Origin: a virus
IMG/VR virus record: IMGVR_UViG_3300030101_000951
Span: 1 to 24,827 of that record
Direction: 5' to 3' (one strand)
DNA length: 24,827 bases
Shown here: positions 1 through 8,423 of the stretch, in pieces
How the letters are laid out: each line of letters starts with the position of its first letter
Position numbering within the stretch: position 1 is the stretch's first letter
Translations under genes and position numbers: made by a program
The notes under the pieces: generated by a model
The model's input: the letters and a program-made list of their open reading frames with translations, nothing else
What the model was told of the DNA's origin: nothing
The model's database searches: none

Positions 1-297
1 CAAGAGGGTGGCTTCTCTCCGGACGTGGGCTTGCTGATCAAGGGGCCGCTGGCTATGTACATCGCGTCCGTCGCAGAGGATGAGGGCGTACCTTACCGTC
101 TCTTCGAAAACGACGACGCCTTGACCGAAGACGAGATGGATGACGCGACGTTCTTCTCGATGATGCGCGATAACAACCCGGCTATGTTCGCATACGTCAG
201 TGAAACGATCAATGAGGGTGTTCGACAGGGACGTGCGCCTCAACCTCCTCGTGAGGAAAACTTTATGACGATGAAGAAGAAGAAGAAGGAATCGTAA
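1..297 (+). CDS. 3' part of an unidentified late (structural) gene
   Basis: The reading frame is open from the first base of the window and ends at TAA 295-297, so this is the last 98 codons of a longer gene whose start lies outside. A GTG at 25 is in frame but has no reason to be the true start. The visible part is acidic in its middle (many D and E) and ends in a lysine run after a proline-rich stretch. It lies three bases upstream of a putative internal virion protein gene on the same strand, so a structural or assembly role is likely by position only. I do not recognise the family. Confidence 0.7.
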   Translation, partial: QEGGFSPDVGLLIKGPLAMYIASVAEDEGVPYRLFENDDALTEDEMDDATFFSMMRDNNPAMFAYVSETINEGVRQGRAPQPPREENFMTMKKKKKES

Positions 298-300
298 GAG

Positions 301-2604
301 ATGGGTATCGGCTACGCACTCGCATCAGGACTCGTGAAAGGTTTTACGCAAAACATAGGTATGCGTCTCCAAGAGGATACAACTGCAAGAGAACGTCTCG
401 ATAAGTTGGAGGGCGCAATCGTAGCGGCGGGTCTCACCGATGATTTTGACAATACAAATGTCCAAGCTATAAAAGAGTATATCGCTAAAGGTCGAGAGAA
501 TCTGCAGGGTGGTGTTGATCCCTTCGGCACGAAAAGAGCCGATGCCATCACCGAAGAAGACACGATGGACATGCTCAATTCGCTTCAGACCACTGCAAAG
601 CCTGAAGATACAATCGATCCGAAGTGGTTCGTCGGCAGCGGTGATACGCGCATCAACTTTTACAACGATGACTTTTCGGGCAGTGGTAACTCTGCTCGTA
701 CCGTATTTTCTCAGATTGAGCCTCTCCTCCAAAACGAAGCGAGTATGGTTAAGCTGATTACTGATCCAGAAGCATACAAGCAACTCGACGGACGTATCAA
801 CAACGGTCGTCTTGCTATTATGGCTGAGAATGCGAAAGTTCCTAAAGACGAACGTCTCGTGATCAACTGGAACGCAAAAGAATATTCGTGGATGGATGAC
901 TGGCGTAAGCTCGGTCGGAGTATCGGTGTACCTTCGATCACGGATACTGCAGCAGCCACTCAAGTCATAAAGGGTATGCCGGGTGGTGAACAGGCAGTCG
1001 GTGCGTGGAGCGTTGACTTAGGTGACGGTTCGAAAGAGTACGGACCGATCATCTTGAACACTGACGGTCAGGCTATGGCCTACGATCACACGGGCAAATT
1101 CTTGAGTTCACCTAGTCCGGAAGGAGTGTTTGGGGAGTGGGAAGATGCCGTGAGCCTTCCCGGAAAGGAGCCGGAATTAAAAGTTACGTATTTTGCAAGC
1201 GCCATAAACGCAGGGGATATTCCTGACATTGCAGGTTTGCAACCTCAAAAATCTCTCTACACTCTCGATAACTACGAATCTGTGTACTCACAGCTAGAGG
1301 AACACAACGCTACCGGTACGTTTGAAAACGGTGTGTTTATGCTCGTACCTCACATGTGGAGTCCACAAAGCGGCATGTCAACGGGAGGAAGTAGCCCGTA
1401 CGAGGTAGTAAACTTTGCTAAAACAAGTAAGTCCGAGTACGTTTTGAAGATGCACTACGGTAAGGCTGTTTATAAGACAAAGAGCTTCGATACTCTTTTA
1501 AAAGATCAACGGGCAAACGCCAGCGTTATAGAGCAGATCGATCAGCTAGCAGAACTTAGAGCGGCGCAAGGCGATGCCGTTGCATACGACAAGTTCAAGC
1601 AGATATTCCGCATCGCAGGTGATATCACTCGCAGTGCTATCCGAGACTTAGGCGTTTCAGAGGAAGCACTCGACGGTCTCGGTGAGGCTGACTTTAAGGC
1701 TTTTCAGAGTCTTGTCAATGACGCACGAAAGCGCGGTGAAGCAACTGGTCAAGGCTTACTGTTTGCACAGTCTCAGTCGCTGCGTATCGCCCTCGCGTTT
1801 AAGATGGCTCGTGCAGCCGATCCTTCTGGTCGTCTTTCGAACCAAGACATACTCCAGCAGCTTGAGCGTCTCGGCGGCGATTTCGATACGGCTGAACAAG
1901 TTCTTGCAAAACTCGCTATCGTACGCGAAGAGTTTGCAAACCAAGCTGCTCAACTCGATATCCTCGTACGCTACGGTCGTGGCGAGGGTGAACTCACCCG
2001 TTTCAACAGGGCAGTCATCGACGCGGCTATCGCATACGACTACGTAACCAATAAGGCTCTTTCTGAGAGGGGTGACGGGGGTTCTCTCGCCAACTTCAAA
2101 TATGGTGAAGAGTCACGTAGCATCGTGACTGAAGACGGATTGCCTCTCTATCTTCTCTACGATAATCCCGATCCGACAAAGGGAAATCAACGAGATGGAT
2201 ACTTTACAAAAGAAAAAGATGGCACCTATACACTGTACGGGGGAAAGCCCACACGCAAGCAAAAGCCGGATGGTCCGTCTGTAGGGGACGACACTATTGC
2301 CGCCGGAGATTTCGGTAGCGCAAACGTCACTAAGACCGGCGGTGGATCGCAATCAGTGACTGTTCTGCAACCTGACAACTCAACTGCTGCTGCCGATGTT
2401 AATGCTGATGCTGCTCCCAGCCCTGCTGCTGCCTCGCAGCCTGAACTCGGTCCGATGGAAGGCCAAATGTTCGAGGCGATAGGCGGAAACAACATCGCCG
2501 GATTTATACTCAAAGACACGGGCACAGGCAAACAGCTTCCCGGAAAGTACCGCGTAGTAGACGGTAGATACGAAAGAATTAGAGAACTCGAAGGTAACAA
2601 CTAA
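301..2604 (+). CDS. putative internal virion (ejection) protein, 767 aa
   Basis: This long gene begins with ATG at 301; an AAGGA stretch about ten bases upstream can serve as ribosome-binding site. The N-terminus has a short glycine-containing hydrophobic stretch (MGIGYALASGLVKG), a beginning I associate with internal virion proteins of marine podoviruses. The rest is a mixed soluble protein with a helical, Gln/Ala-rich middle (roughly residues 400-580) and an Ala/Asp-rich low-complexity linker near residues 690-720 before a short C-terminal domain. No catalytic motif was seen. Its stop overlaps the next gene's start (TAATG), and the pair resembles the consecutive large internal proteins of T7-type phages. 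The role in the internal core and DNA ejection is inferred from size, order and position, not from a domain match. Confidence 0.6.
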   Translation: MGIGYALASGLVKGFTQNIGMRLQEDTTARERLDKLEGAIVAAGLTDDFDNTNVQAIKEYIAKGRENLQGGVDPFGTKRADAITEEDTMDMLNSLQTTAKPEDTIDPKWFVGSGDTRINFYNDDFSGSGNSARTVFSQIEPLLQNEASMVKLITDPEAYKQLDGRINNGRLAIMAENAKVPKDERLVINWNAKEYSWMDDWRKLGRSIGVPSITDTAAATQVIKGMPGGEQAVGAWSVDLGDGSKEYGPIILNTDGQAMAYDHTGKFLSSPSPEGVFGEWEDAVSLPGKEPELKVTYFASAINAGDIPDIAGLQPQKSLYTLDNYESVYSQLEEHNATGTFENGVFMLVPHMWSPQSGMSTGGSSPYEVVNFAKTSKSEYVLKMHYGKAVYKTKSFDTLLKDQRANASVIEQIDQLAELRAAQGDAVAYDKFKQIFRIAGDITRSAIRDLGVSEEALDGLGEADFKAFQSLVNDARKRGEATGQGLLFAQSQSLRIALAFKMARAADPSGRLSNQDILQQLERLGGDFDTAEQVLAKLAIVREEFANQAAQLDILVRYGRGEGELTRFNRAVIDAAIAYDYVTNKALSERGDGGSLANFKYGEESRSIVTEDGLPLYLLYDNPDPTKGNQRDGYFTKEKDGTYTLYGGKPTRKQKPDGPSVGDDTIAAGDFGSANVTKTGGGSQSVTVLQPDNSTAAADVNADAAPSPAAASQPELGPMEGQMFEAIGGNNIAGFILKDTGTGKQLPGKYRVVDGRYERIRELEGNN

Positions 2605-5600
2605 TGGCTGAACAACCGTTGATTCCTCAAGCGAACGTCGCATTTCCGCAAGCTTCGGAGCCTGTACGAAAAGCTATCGAAGCAGAGGCCATGAAGCCGC
2701 CTACTGATCCGATGATAGACATCGAAGACGTTCTTTCGGGTAATGTGACGACTATAGGTTCTGCAGAAGTACGCCCGTCTCTTGTCGATCAAGCAAATGC
2801 CGGTGATAGCAACGCGATGACAAAAATCGCACAGCAGATCGACACATACAATCGCACGCAAATACCCTCGCTGATGCAAGCCAACATACCGGGAACAAAG
2901 ATTTCTGAAACAGGTCAACGTGTTCCGAATGTGCCTGAAGAACTCGGAGATGAGTCGCGCGTTTTAGGTATGATATCATCAGAACAGCAAGAGTTCAAAG
3001 AATACTCCGAGAATCGCATACGCCTAAACGACGCCATAAAAAATCACGTTATCGATCCTCGCGCACAAGAATTGTTAAACGCAGAATTTCGTAGTGGAGA
3101 TTTCTTTACAGAGTTTGTACGTCAAGCAGAAGACTTCGGAAAAGATGCTTTCTTCGGAGGCTACGATGTATTTAAAACATATAGCCGTAAAGCCGCACTA
3201 GCAACAGCCCGTGCAATCATGGAAAACACTAGCATCCCAGAGCAGTGGCAAAAAATTGCGCCAGAAGTACAGGAAGGTTTAGTAAACAATCGTGTATTTT
3301 TCTCTAACATGGGCTTCAACACATCCTTCGCAAAACGTACGAATGAACGTCTCAAAGAGTTGTACATCGAACGATATGGGCAAGAGGCGTATGATTCCGT
3401 GTACGAACCTACCCTACGTGATGGCACGAGGCTCGTAACTCCGATTATCAACGATGCGGCGGGAGATGCTCTTCTCGACTACGGGTTTAAAGAACTCTCT
3501 TTAGGTGAAAAGATTCTTTCGTTCTTTGCACCTAACTCGCTTGTTTCGGCGAAGATCGGATCGATGACCCTCGCAAAAGGAAAGAGGCAAGCAGATGTTC
3601 TCGCTGACGAAGTAGCAAAAAATCCTAATAAATACGGCGCACTCGATCCTGTTGATGCTATCCGTCTCATCGAGATTGCAGATAGAAAAACTGCATGGGG
3701 TAAAAGTTTTCGTAAATTTCAAGCCAACATTGGTGGGTTCTTTTCTCGTAAGGTCGGCTACAAGGGAGCAATCGGAAACGCTCTCGAAGATCGTGCCCAC
3801 GCAGAGGCCGTACGTAAGCTCGACAAAAATATCACACAATATGATCTCGCTATTAACAGAGCAGAGAAGGCGAAGACAACAGACAGTGAGATTATTCGGA
3901 TCGACGACGGAACAAAGGATGGAATAGAACTGACTCTTGAGCAAGCTCGTACCCGTCGAGGCAACATGGAAAACCGCCTGACCGCAGTTAATCGTGGTGC
4001 CATGTATACCAACAGTCCGTTCATGGCTACCCTACTCTCTGACGAAGCGTTTATTAGTGCGGGTCAAGCAGTTGCGTATCAATATCTCGGTCCTATGATA
4101 AATATGGACGAAGATACAGCAGGAGCCATAGGTGCCCTTGCCACCGCATTTGTAGGTCGTCCGGCTTTGAAGCTAAGTAAGTCTGGCCTAAAATTAGCAG
4201 GCAGTTTCACCACGCTCGATGAACCCCTCACGGGATTCGGAAGATTTCTCGAAGATATTCGTCTCGCTCCCCGCTCGTTCCTCGTAGATCGTACGTTTGA
4301 CGATATCGGAGAAGCTATCGGTCGTACCCTGACACCGCAAGAAACTCGTTCGTTTCAACAAGCGGCTCGTATGATGAGTAACTTGACCCCGGAGGGTAGA
4401 GAAAAAGTATTCTCCGCCATTCAGAACTACAACGATATTCGCGGCAGAATCTTGAAAAATTTCGAGCCGTCAGACGAGCTTCGTGCGGCTGCAGCGAATG
4501 GAGATCAGGCAGCGATAAAAGAACTCGCATCACAAGAAGCGATATTTAATCAGGCACAAAATGCTTTCACTCTTTCCTTTGCACACGCAAGTGGCTTGGC
4601 TCCTCTACAGGTTATGGAGCAAAACGCTATCAAGGCGGCAAAGGGAAATATGAAAGGCGTACTTCAAGCTGTAGACAAGCAACTTCAAGCCGAACAATAT
4701 CTGCAGATGTCACAACTCGGCATCAACCGACTTCGCACACTCGTAGAAGAAAGCACGGGAGTAGACCCGTCGGATCGAGCGTACTTGGAAATGTTCCTCA
4801 ACGGCTTCCAAGATGCGGCAGACGGGCAGACAGTGATGCTAGCAGAACGTCGCCGCGAATACATGCGCGTTCTCAACGATTACAAAGAACAGGTGCTGAA
4901 AGACCCTACCGCCGCTATCGAGGGTGATACCTTTGATCGACTCGTTGAACTAGAGACTAAGCTCACTCCGAACGCTCTCGGTAACATTGCAGCCGAGCGA
5001 GAAATTCTCGTAAAGAATATGCTCGACATGGACAATGCCCTACAAGTACGTATCGACGCAGTAGAAAAACTTCGCGGTACGGATGAGTATCGTGTGGCTA
5101 TGGGGCGCATCGCCGAACTCATGTCGGACGTACGTGATGCAAAAGTACGTCGTTTGGGTAAGGCTGTGTATGCAGAAGCGGATCAAGCTATGGGGGATGA
5201 AAAAGTAGACCTCACCCCTGCAGTCACTAACCTCTTAGAGCGTATGGGTCTAACTAAAGGCAGTGACTATCGTACATACTTTGGTAGCGACTCTGACTTC
5301 CTTCGTAGCCGCAGCGGTCGTTTTGCTTTTAAGGCACTCGATGATGCTGCATATCGCGGACTCACGGAGGGCATGGACTTAGACGCTGACGATATGGAGG
5401 AACTACTCCTACGCGTATCCACAGCAGAGCTACGTGATCCTACTGATCCTACACGTCTCGTAGCAAACGAAGACTATCTCGGCCCGAACCCCTCGTTTAT
5501 CGAGATTGCGCTTCACTTCTCTACGAAGCAAAGTGATGAAGGTTTGACCTTCGCACCCTTCCTCGCTACGCCATTCGAGGCAGATGAACTATCTCGACAC

Positions 5601-7241
5601 ATGCGTAACAAGGCTAGGGCTATGCCGGACGATGATTCAGCACGTCCGTATAGTAAAACCCGCGATGCTATTGAAGACGCTATCATGGCAAATCCGCGAG
5701 TTGCTACCGAGATGCTAAACGCACGTAGTAAGTACAAGCAGATCATATTCGATCCTACCGAGTCGCGAGGCTCTCTAGGGAATCGCATTGCAAACGCGCA
5801 ACGTAAGCCAGAGTTCGAAAGCGTCGGAGAGGGGTATTTTAAAAGGTACGACGCGGGTGAGCTTCCGCACACATGGCACGACCCTATCGGTCAGCAAGTA
5901 GGAAAGATTCTTTCTGGTGTAAATGAAACAGATAGCAGAGCGGCTCTCGGCCTAGAGATGGAAGACTTTAATCGCTTTTGGTCTGATGGTCGTATGACTG
6001 TAAACAACAGAGGCGAGTGGGTTTACGACCTCACCATAGAGGGCAATAGTGAGCAAGACTTCGAGAACATCCAGAAGATGCTTTCGAACGCCATCTACGT
6101 ATCGTGGGGTGATCAGGTTCGTACGAATGCTGTCAACAAAACAAAGCTGGGTAGCTTGGGTATCGCGGGTTCTCCTACAGGCGGTTCGTACGATTTTGAA
6201 CGTATAGACCGGGCACGGGACTTAAATAAGTATTTTAGTATCAAGGTGAAGACCGGCCCTGACACGTATGAAACTCGTCAGTGGTTCGATGCAGAAAAAC
6301 TCATCTCCGAAGAAAATGACATTATGAAGCTCGTACAAAAAGACAAGGGTGTGCGTGAGCAGCTTGATGACTTCCGCCGTTTCGTAAACGCGGATACTGG
6401 AGACTTGGCTGACGAAGCGCGTACGTTTATCGAACTCGGTCAGCGGGCAGTACGAAATTTAGAACAAGCTGCTGGCGTCACTGATCCTCTGCAATTTTAC
6501 GAGAAATATGTTATCGGCTATGCACCCGGCATGGTGGATGATCTTCGAGACACTTTCATTGCCGGTCTCAAGGCTAGCGACGGTGAGATCACCGATACTG
6601 AAGCGCAAGAAGTATTTAAACAGGGCATGGTATACATGGTTACTAACGGTATGCTACGTCGCGCTGAAGTAGCACCCGTACAAGAATTTACTTACACCGC
6701 CTTAGATGGCACGAAAAGACAGATAGAAACTTTGAGTAACGCCCAGCAGCTTTCGTACGACTTGAGTGACAAAAACACCCGTGCCATTTTAGGGGAATTT
6801 CTCACGGAAAAGCACATCACCTTTATGGAAGACATGGCGGAGATGATGCTCATTTCATCTGGCACAGGTCTAGCCAAGTACTCGCCGGGTGGAATTCGAG
6901 GCATATCACCGAATGAAATGATTAGCCGTGCATTCAACATTGCACGAGGCATGGTTAGCCCGACATATGTCGGTGCAGAATTTGCATTCCGCTTGATGGA
7001 GGAGCAAAAGGTATCCGCATTCGAAATTGCTTCTCAGTCAGAGGATGGGTCACGTATCATGTCCTTGTTACTGCAAGACCCGGCACTCGTGACGGACGAC
7101 GACGTGCGTACGTTTTCTACGCTCATCAGGTCTCTTGCCCTCCGCGAAACTATTCGGAGTGGTCAGAAACTTTCAGAATACATTCCAGAAGATGCCATCG
7201 AGGCAGCTATGATTCAACGTCAAAAGGAGACAGAACAGTGA
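2604..7241 (+). CDS. giant putative internal virion / DNA ejection protein, 1545 aa
   Basis: This is the largest gene in the window. It starts at ATG 2604, whose A is the last base of the previous stop codon, with AAGG about nine bases upstream. The product is 1545 residues, close to T7 gp16 in size, and mostly charged and helical. One more hydrophobic Ala/Gly-rich stretch around residues 470-530 could enter a membrane. I saw no lysozyme or transglycosylase signature at the N-terminus, which T7 gp16 has. As the last large gene of the late operon it probably forms part of the internal core injected with the DNA. Alternatives are a tape-measure-like or other large virion protein. The family is not recognised, so the role is inferred from size, order and composition. 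Confidence 0.6.
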   Translation: MAEQPLIPQANVAFPQASEPVRKAIEAEAMKPPTDPMIDIEDVLSGNVTTIGSAEVRPSLVDQANAGDSNAMTKIAQQIDTYNRTQIPSLMQANIPGTKISETGQRVPNVPEELGDESRVLGMISSEQQEFKEYSENRIRLNDAIKNHVIDPRAQELLNAEFRSGDFFTEFVRQAEDFGKDAFFGGYDVFKTYSRKAALATARAIMENTSIPEQWQKIAPEVQEGLVNNRVFFSNMGFNTSFAKRTNERLKELYIERYGQEAYDSVYEPTLRDGTRLVTPIINDAAGDALLDYGFKELSLGEKILSFFAPNSLVSAKIGSMTLAKGKRQADVLADEVAKNPNKYGALDPVDAIRLIEIADRKTAWGKSFRKFQANIGGFFSRKVGYKGAIGNALEDRAHAEAVRKLDKNITQYDLAINRAEKAKTTDSEIIRIDDGTKDGIELTLEQARTRRGNMENRLTAVNRGAMYTNSPFMATLLSDEAFISAGQAVAYQYLGPMINMDEDTAGAIGALATAFVGRPALKLSKSGLKLAGSFTTLDEPLTGFGRFLEDIRLAPRSFLVDRTFDDIGEAIGRTLTPQETRSFQQAARMMSNLTPEGREKVFSAIQNYNDIRGRILKNFEPSDELRAAAANGDQAAIKELASQEAIFNQAQNAFTLSFAHASGLAPLQVMEQNAIKAAKGNMKGVLQAVDKQLQAEQYLQMSQLGINRLRTLVEESTGVDPSDRAYLEMFLNGFQDAADGQTVMLAERRREYMRVLNDYKEQVLKDPTAAIEGDTFDRLVELETKLTPNALGNIAAEREILVKNMLDMDNALQVRIDAVEKLRGTDEYRVAMGRIAELMSDVRDAKVRRLGKAVYAEADQAMGDEKVDLTPAVTNLLERMGLTKGSDYRTYFGSDSDFLRSRSGRFAFKALDDAAYRGLTEGMDLDADDMEELLLRVSTAELRDPTDPTRLVANEDYLGPNPSFIEIALHFSTKQSDEGLTFAPFLATPFEADELSRHMRNKARAMPDDDSARPYSKTRDAIEDAIMANPRVATEMLNARSKYKQIIFDPTESRGSLGNRIANAQRKPEFESVGEGYFKRYDAGELPHTWHDPIGQQVGKILSGVNETDSRAALGLEMEDFNRFWSDGRMTVNNRGEWVYDLTIEGNSEQDFENIQKMLSNAIYVSWGDQVRTNAVNKTKLGSLGIAGSPTGGSYDFERIDRARDLNKYFSIKVKTGPDTYETRQWFDAEKLISEENDIMKLVQKDKGVREQLDDFRRFVNADTGDLADEARTFIELGQRAVRNLEQAAGVTDPLQFYEKYVIGYAPGMVDDLRDTFIAGLKASDGEITDTEAQEVFKQGMVYMVTNGMLRRAEVAPVQEFTYTALDGTKRQIETLSNAQQLSYDLSDKNTRAILGEFLTEKHITFMEDMAEMMLISSGTGLAKYSPGGIRGISPNEMISRAFNIARGMVSPTYVGAEFAFRLMEEQKVSAFEIASQSEDGSRIMSLLLQDPALVTDDDVRTFSTLIRSLALRETIRSGQKLSEYIPEDAIEAAMIQRQKETEQ

Positions 7242-7540
7242 AAATGTACAACAACGGCCAGCGTAAGGCCATGATGTACGGCGGTATGTCAAAGCGCAAG
7301 CCGATGATGTACGGCGGTACGGCACAAAAGAAAAAACCCCGCAAGAAGGCTTACGGGGGTGGCATGATGTCTGCGACACCTATGCAACAGAACATGTCTA
7401 TGAAGCAGCAGCAGCCTCGCATGATGATGGCGGCGGGTGACAAAGCTACCAAGTTTGGTATGCTCAGTGTCAAAGCTGGGATTGATAATAATCCGAATCC
7501 CACAGCCGCAGATCGTATCGCAGGAGCTAGAGGTAAGTAG
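7238..7540 (+). CDS. small Met-rich basic protein with repeated MMYGG motifs
   Basis: The start is GTG 7238, overlapping the previous stop as GTGA. An AGGAG at 7225-7229 sits eight bases before the GTG, whereas the in-frame ATG at 7244 would be too far away, so GTG is preferred. The 100-residue product is strongly basic and methionine-rich. Its first half carries two copies of a K-x-MMYGG motif and a related KKAYGGGMM element, followed by a Gln/Met-rich linker and a more ordinary C-terminal 35 residues. There is no signal peptide or long hydrophobic segment. It ends the late operon, so a minor virion or assembly role is possible, but the function is unknown. Confidence 0.75.
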   Translation: MKMYNNGQRKAMMYGGMSKRKPMMYGGTAQKKKPRKKAYGGGMMSATPMQQNMSMKQQQPRMMMAAGDKATKFGMLSVKAGIDNNPNPTAADRIAGARGK

Positions 7541-7742
7541 AAGACTTCTGCATAGCCTCATCGGCTACGGTACGAAGATAACGAAGAAGGGATGCTACCG
7601 AGTGTGAACCTTCGTACTCCGGCATCTCTTTATTCATTGTACGCTCGAAATCTTCCGGACGTACGGAATCATAAAGTAACTCGACGCTGCCATTAGTGAG
7701 TAGGTTAGCTTCGAGCTTGAATAGTTGTGCTTTGGGTTTCAA
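7527..7742 (-). CDS. small hypothetical protein, last gene of the replication operon
   Basis: The minus-strand frame ends at TAG 7527-7529. It remains open upstream to a GTG at 7853, but that part overlaps the well-supported nuclease gene. I chose TTG 7742, giving 71 residues; a weak GCGAG lies about ten bases before it, so the start is uncertain. The product is an acidic-to-neutral soluble protein with a sequence such as LFKLEANLLTNGSVELLYDS that looks like a beta strand-rich beginning followed by helices. No family is recognised. The gene starts inside the end of the nuclease gene, and its stop overlaps the oppositely directed late gene by 14 bases. Confidence 0.5.
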   Translation of the reverse strand: MKPKAQLFKLEANLLTNGSVELLYDSVRPEDFERTMNKEMPEYEGSHSVASLLRYLRTVADEAMQKSSTYL

Positions 7743-8208
7743 TGTCTTGTAACTCGCTAATTGCAAGGTTGTAGCAATCCGCCTTGAACACAAATCCGTT
7801 ATCCGGATCAACATCCCCCCGGCGGTGGTGCGTGGCATTTTTATAGAAGTCACGCTTATCTATTTCACCTAAGACCCACGCACGTGTGCCGTCGATTTTG
7901 ATGCGTACGAAAACGTACGAGTCGCAGTCTTGCTTCGATCCGTGTGCGGCTACCGAACAATCGTAGTGCGTTTTGGGAGGCGTGTTACACCGCTTAGTCT
8001 TTACGTCGATACGCCTACCGTCTAGGACAAGATCGTAGTCGTGCGTATTCGCCTCTGTAGCCCCCGTGAGATCGGCTACAATGAGTTCGCCTATAGCACC
8101 CACCACATGACTAGCACTGCCCGTGATACTGCCCTGTAGGACGCCTACAGTAGCAGTTTTCTTTTTTGCGCGTCCGATTAATTCAGGCGTTATCTTTACT
8201 TCGATCAA
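7705..8208 (-). CDS. PD-(D/E)XK family nuclease, 167 aa
   Basis: The start is TTG 8208: GGAG lies eight bases upstream, a strong ribosome-binding site that decides in favour of this unusual codon. The protein shows the order expected for a PD-(D/E)XK nuclease: a helix with G-ELIVADL (Glu41), then HDYDLV (Asp57/Asp59) and IDVKTK (Asp68, Lys70), the metal-binding acid-x-Lys signature. Four cysteines occur later (residues 74, 84, 95 and 145) without clear zinc spacing. The family includes restriction-like, repair and Holliday-junction nucleases, so the exact substrate cannot be told. Being in the replication operon, it may degrade host DNA or process phage DNA. The start overlaps the preceding small gene by 26 bases. 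Confidence 0.8.
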   Translation of the reverse strand: MIEVKITPELIGRAKKKTATVGVLQGSITGSASHVVGAIGELIVADLTGATEANTHDYDLVLDGRRIDVKTKRCNTPPKTHYDCSVAAHGSKQDCDSYVFVRIKIDGTRAWVLGEIDKRDFYKNATHHRRGDVDPDNGFVFKADCYNLAISELQDIETQSTTIQARS

Positions 8209-8314
8209 TGATCTTTCTCCACTCTTCGTAGCACGGATGGTTCCGGGGAGGATCGTACTGAATCCACCCCTTTCCCTGCTTCCATATCGGAGGTTTACTT
8301 TTTTTGTCTGTCAT
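8183..8314 (-). CDS. 43-aa Trp-rich small protein between reductase and nuclease
   Basis: A short minus-strand frame runs from ATG 8314 to TGA ending at 8183. It overlaps the end of the upstream small membrane protein gene and the start of the nuclease gene, in the stacked manner typical of this operon. The 43-residue product is basic and polar, with three tryptophans, a PPRNHPCYEEW segment and a helical C-terminus. There is no membrane segment and no recognised family. Its position between two coupled genes and sensible composition support it as real, but the evidence is only contextual. Confidence 0.5.
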   Translation of the reverse strand: MTDKKSKPPIWKQGKGWIQYDPPRNHPCYEEWRKIIDRSKDNA

Positions 8315-8423
8315 TCTTGAACCTATGTTTAAAGAACACAACTAGATTAATTGCAGTGTTGACAGTGATAGCTCCGATAAGCCACCACTGCCACCACGTC
8401 GGCATATCTCCCCCGTCTGTCAT
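8295..8423 (-). CDS. 42-aa single-span membrane protein
   Basis: ATG 8421-8423 overlaps the stop of the reductase gene (ATGA), a coupling also seen elsewhere in this operon. The product begins with MTDGGDMPTWWQWW and continues with one hydrophobic span of about 20 residues (roughly 13-32), followed by a basic tail rich in Lys and Arg. This predicts a single-pass inner-membrane protein with the basic tail in the cytoplasm. The size and topology are compatible with a small holin-like or membrane-effector protein, but no lysis gene is adjacent and the function is unknown. Confidence 0.6.
   Translation of the reverse strand: MTDGGDMPTWWQWWLIGAITVNTAINLVVFFKHRFKNDRQKK

Noticed and set aside
325-963. 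212-codon open frame on the minus strand inside the first large structural gene
   Set aside because: It is antisense to a well-formed gene, has no ribosome-binding site and its product is low-quality (Cys/Arg/Ser-rich). It is a shadow of the coding strand.
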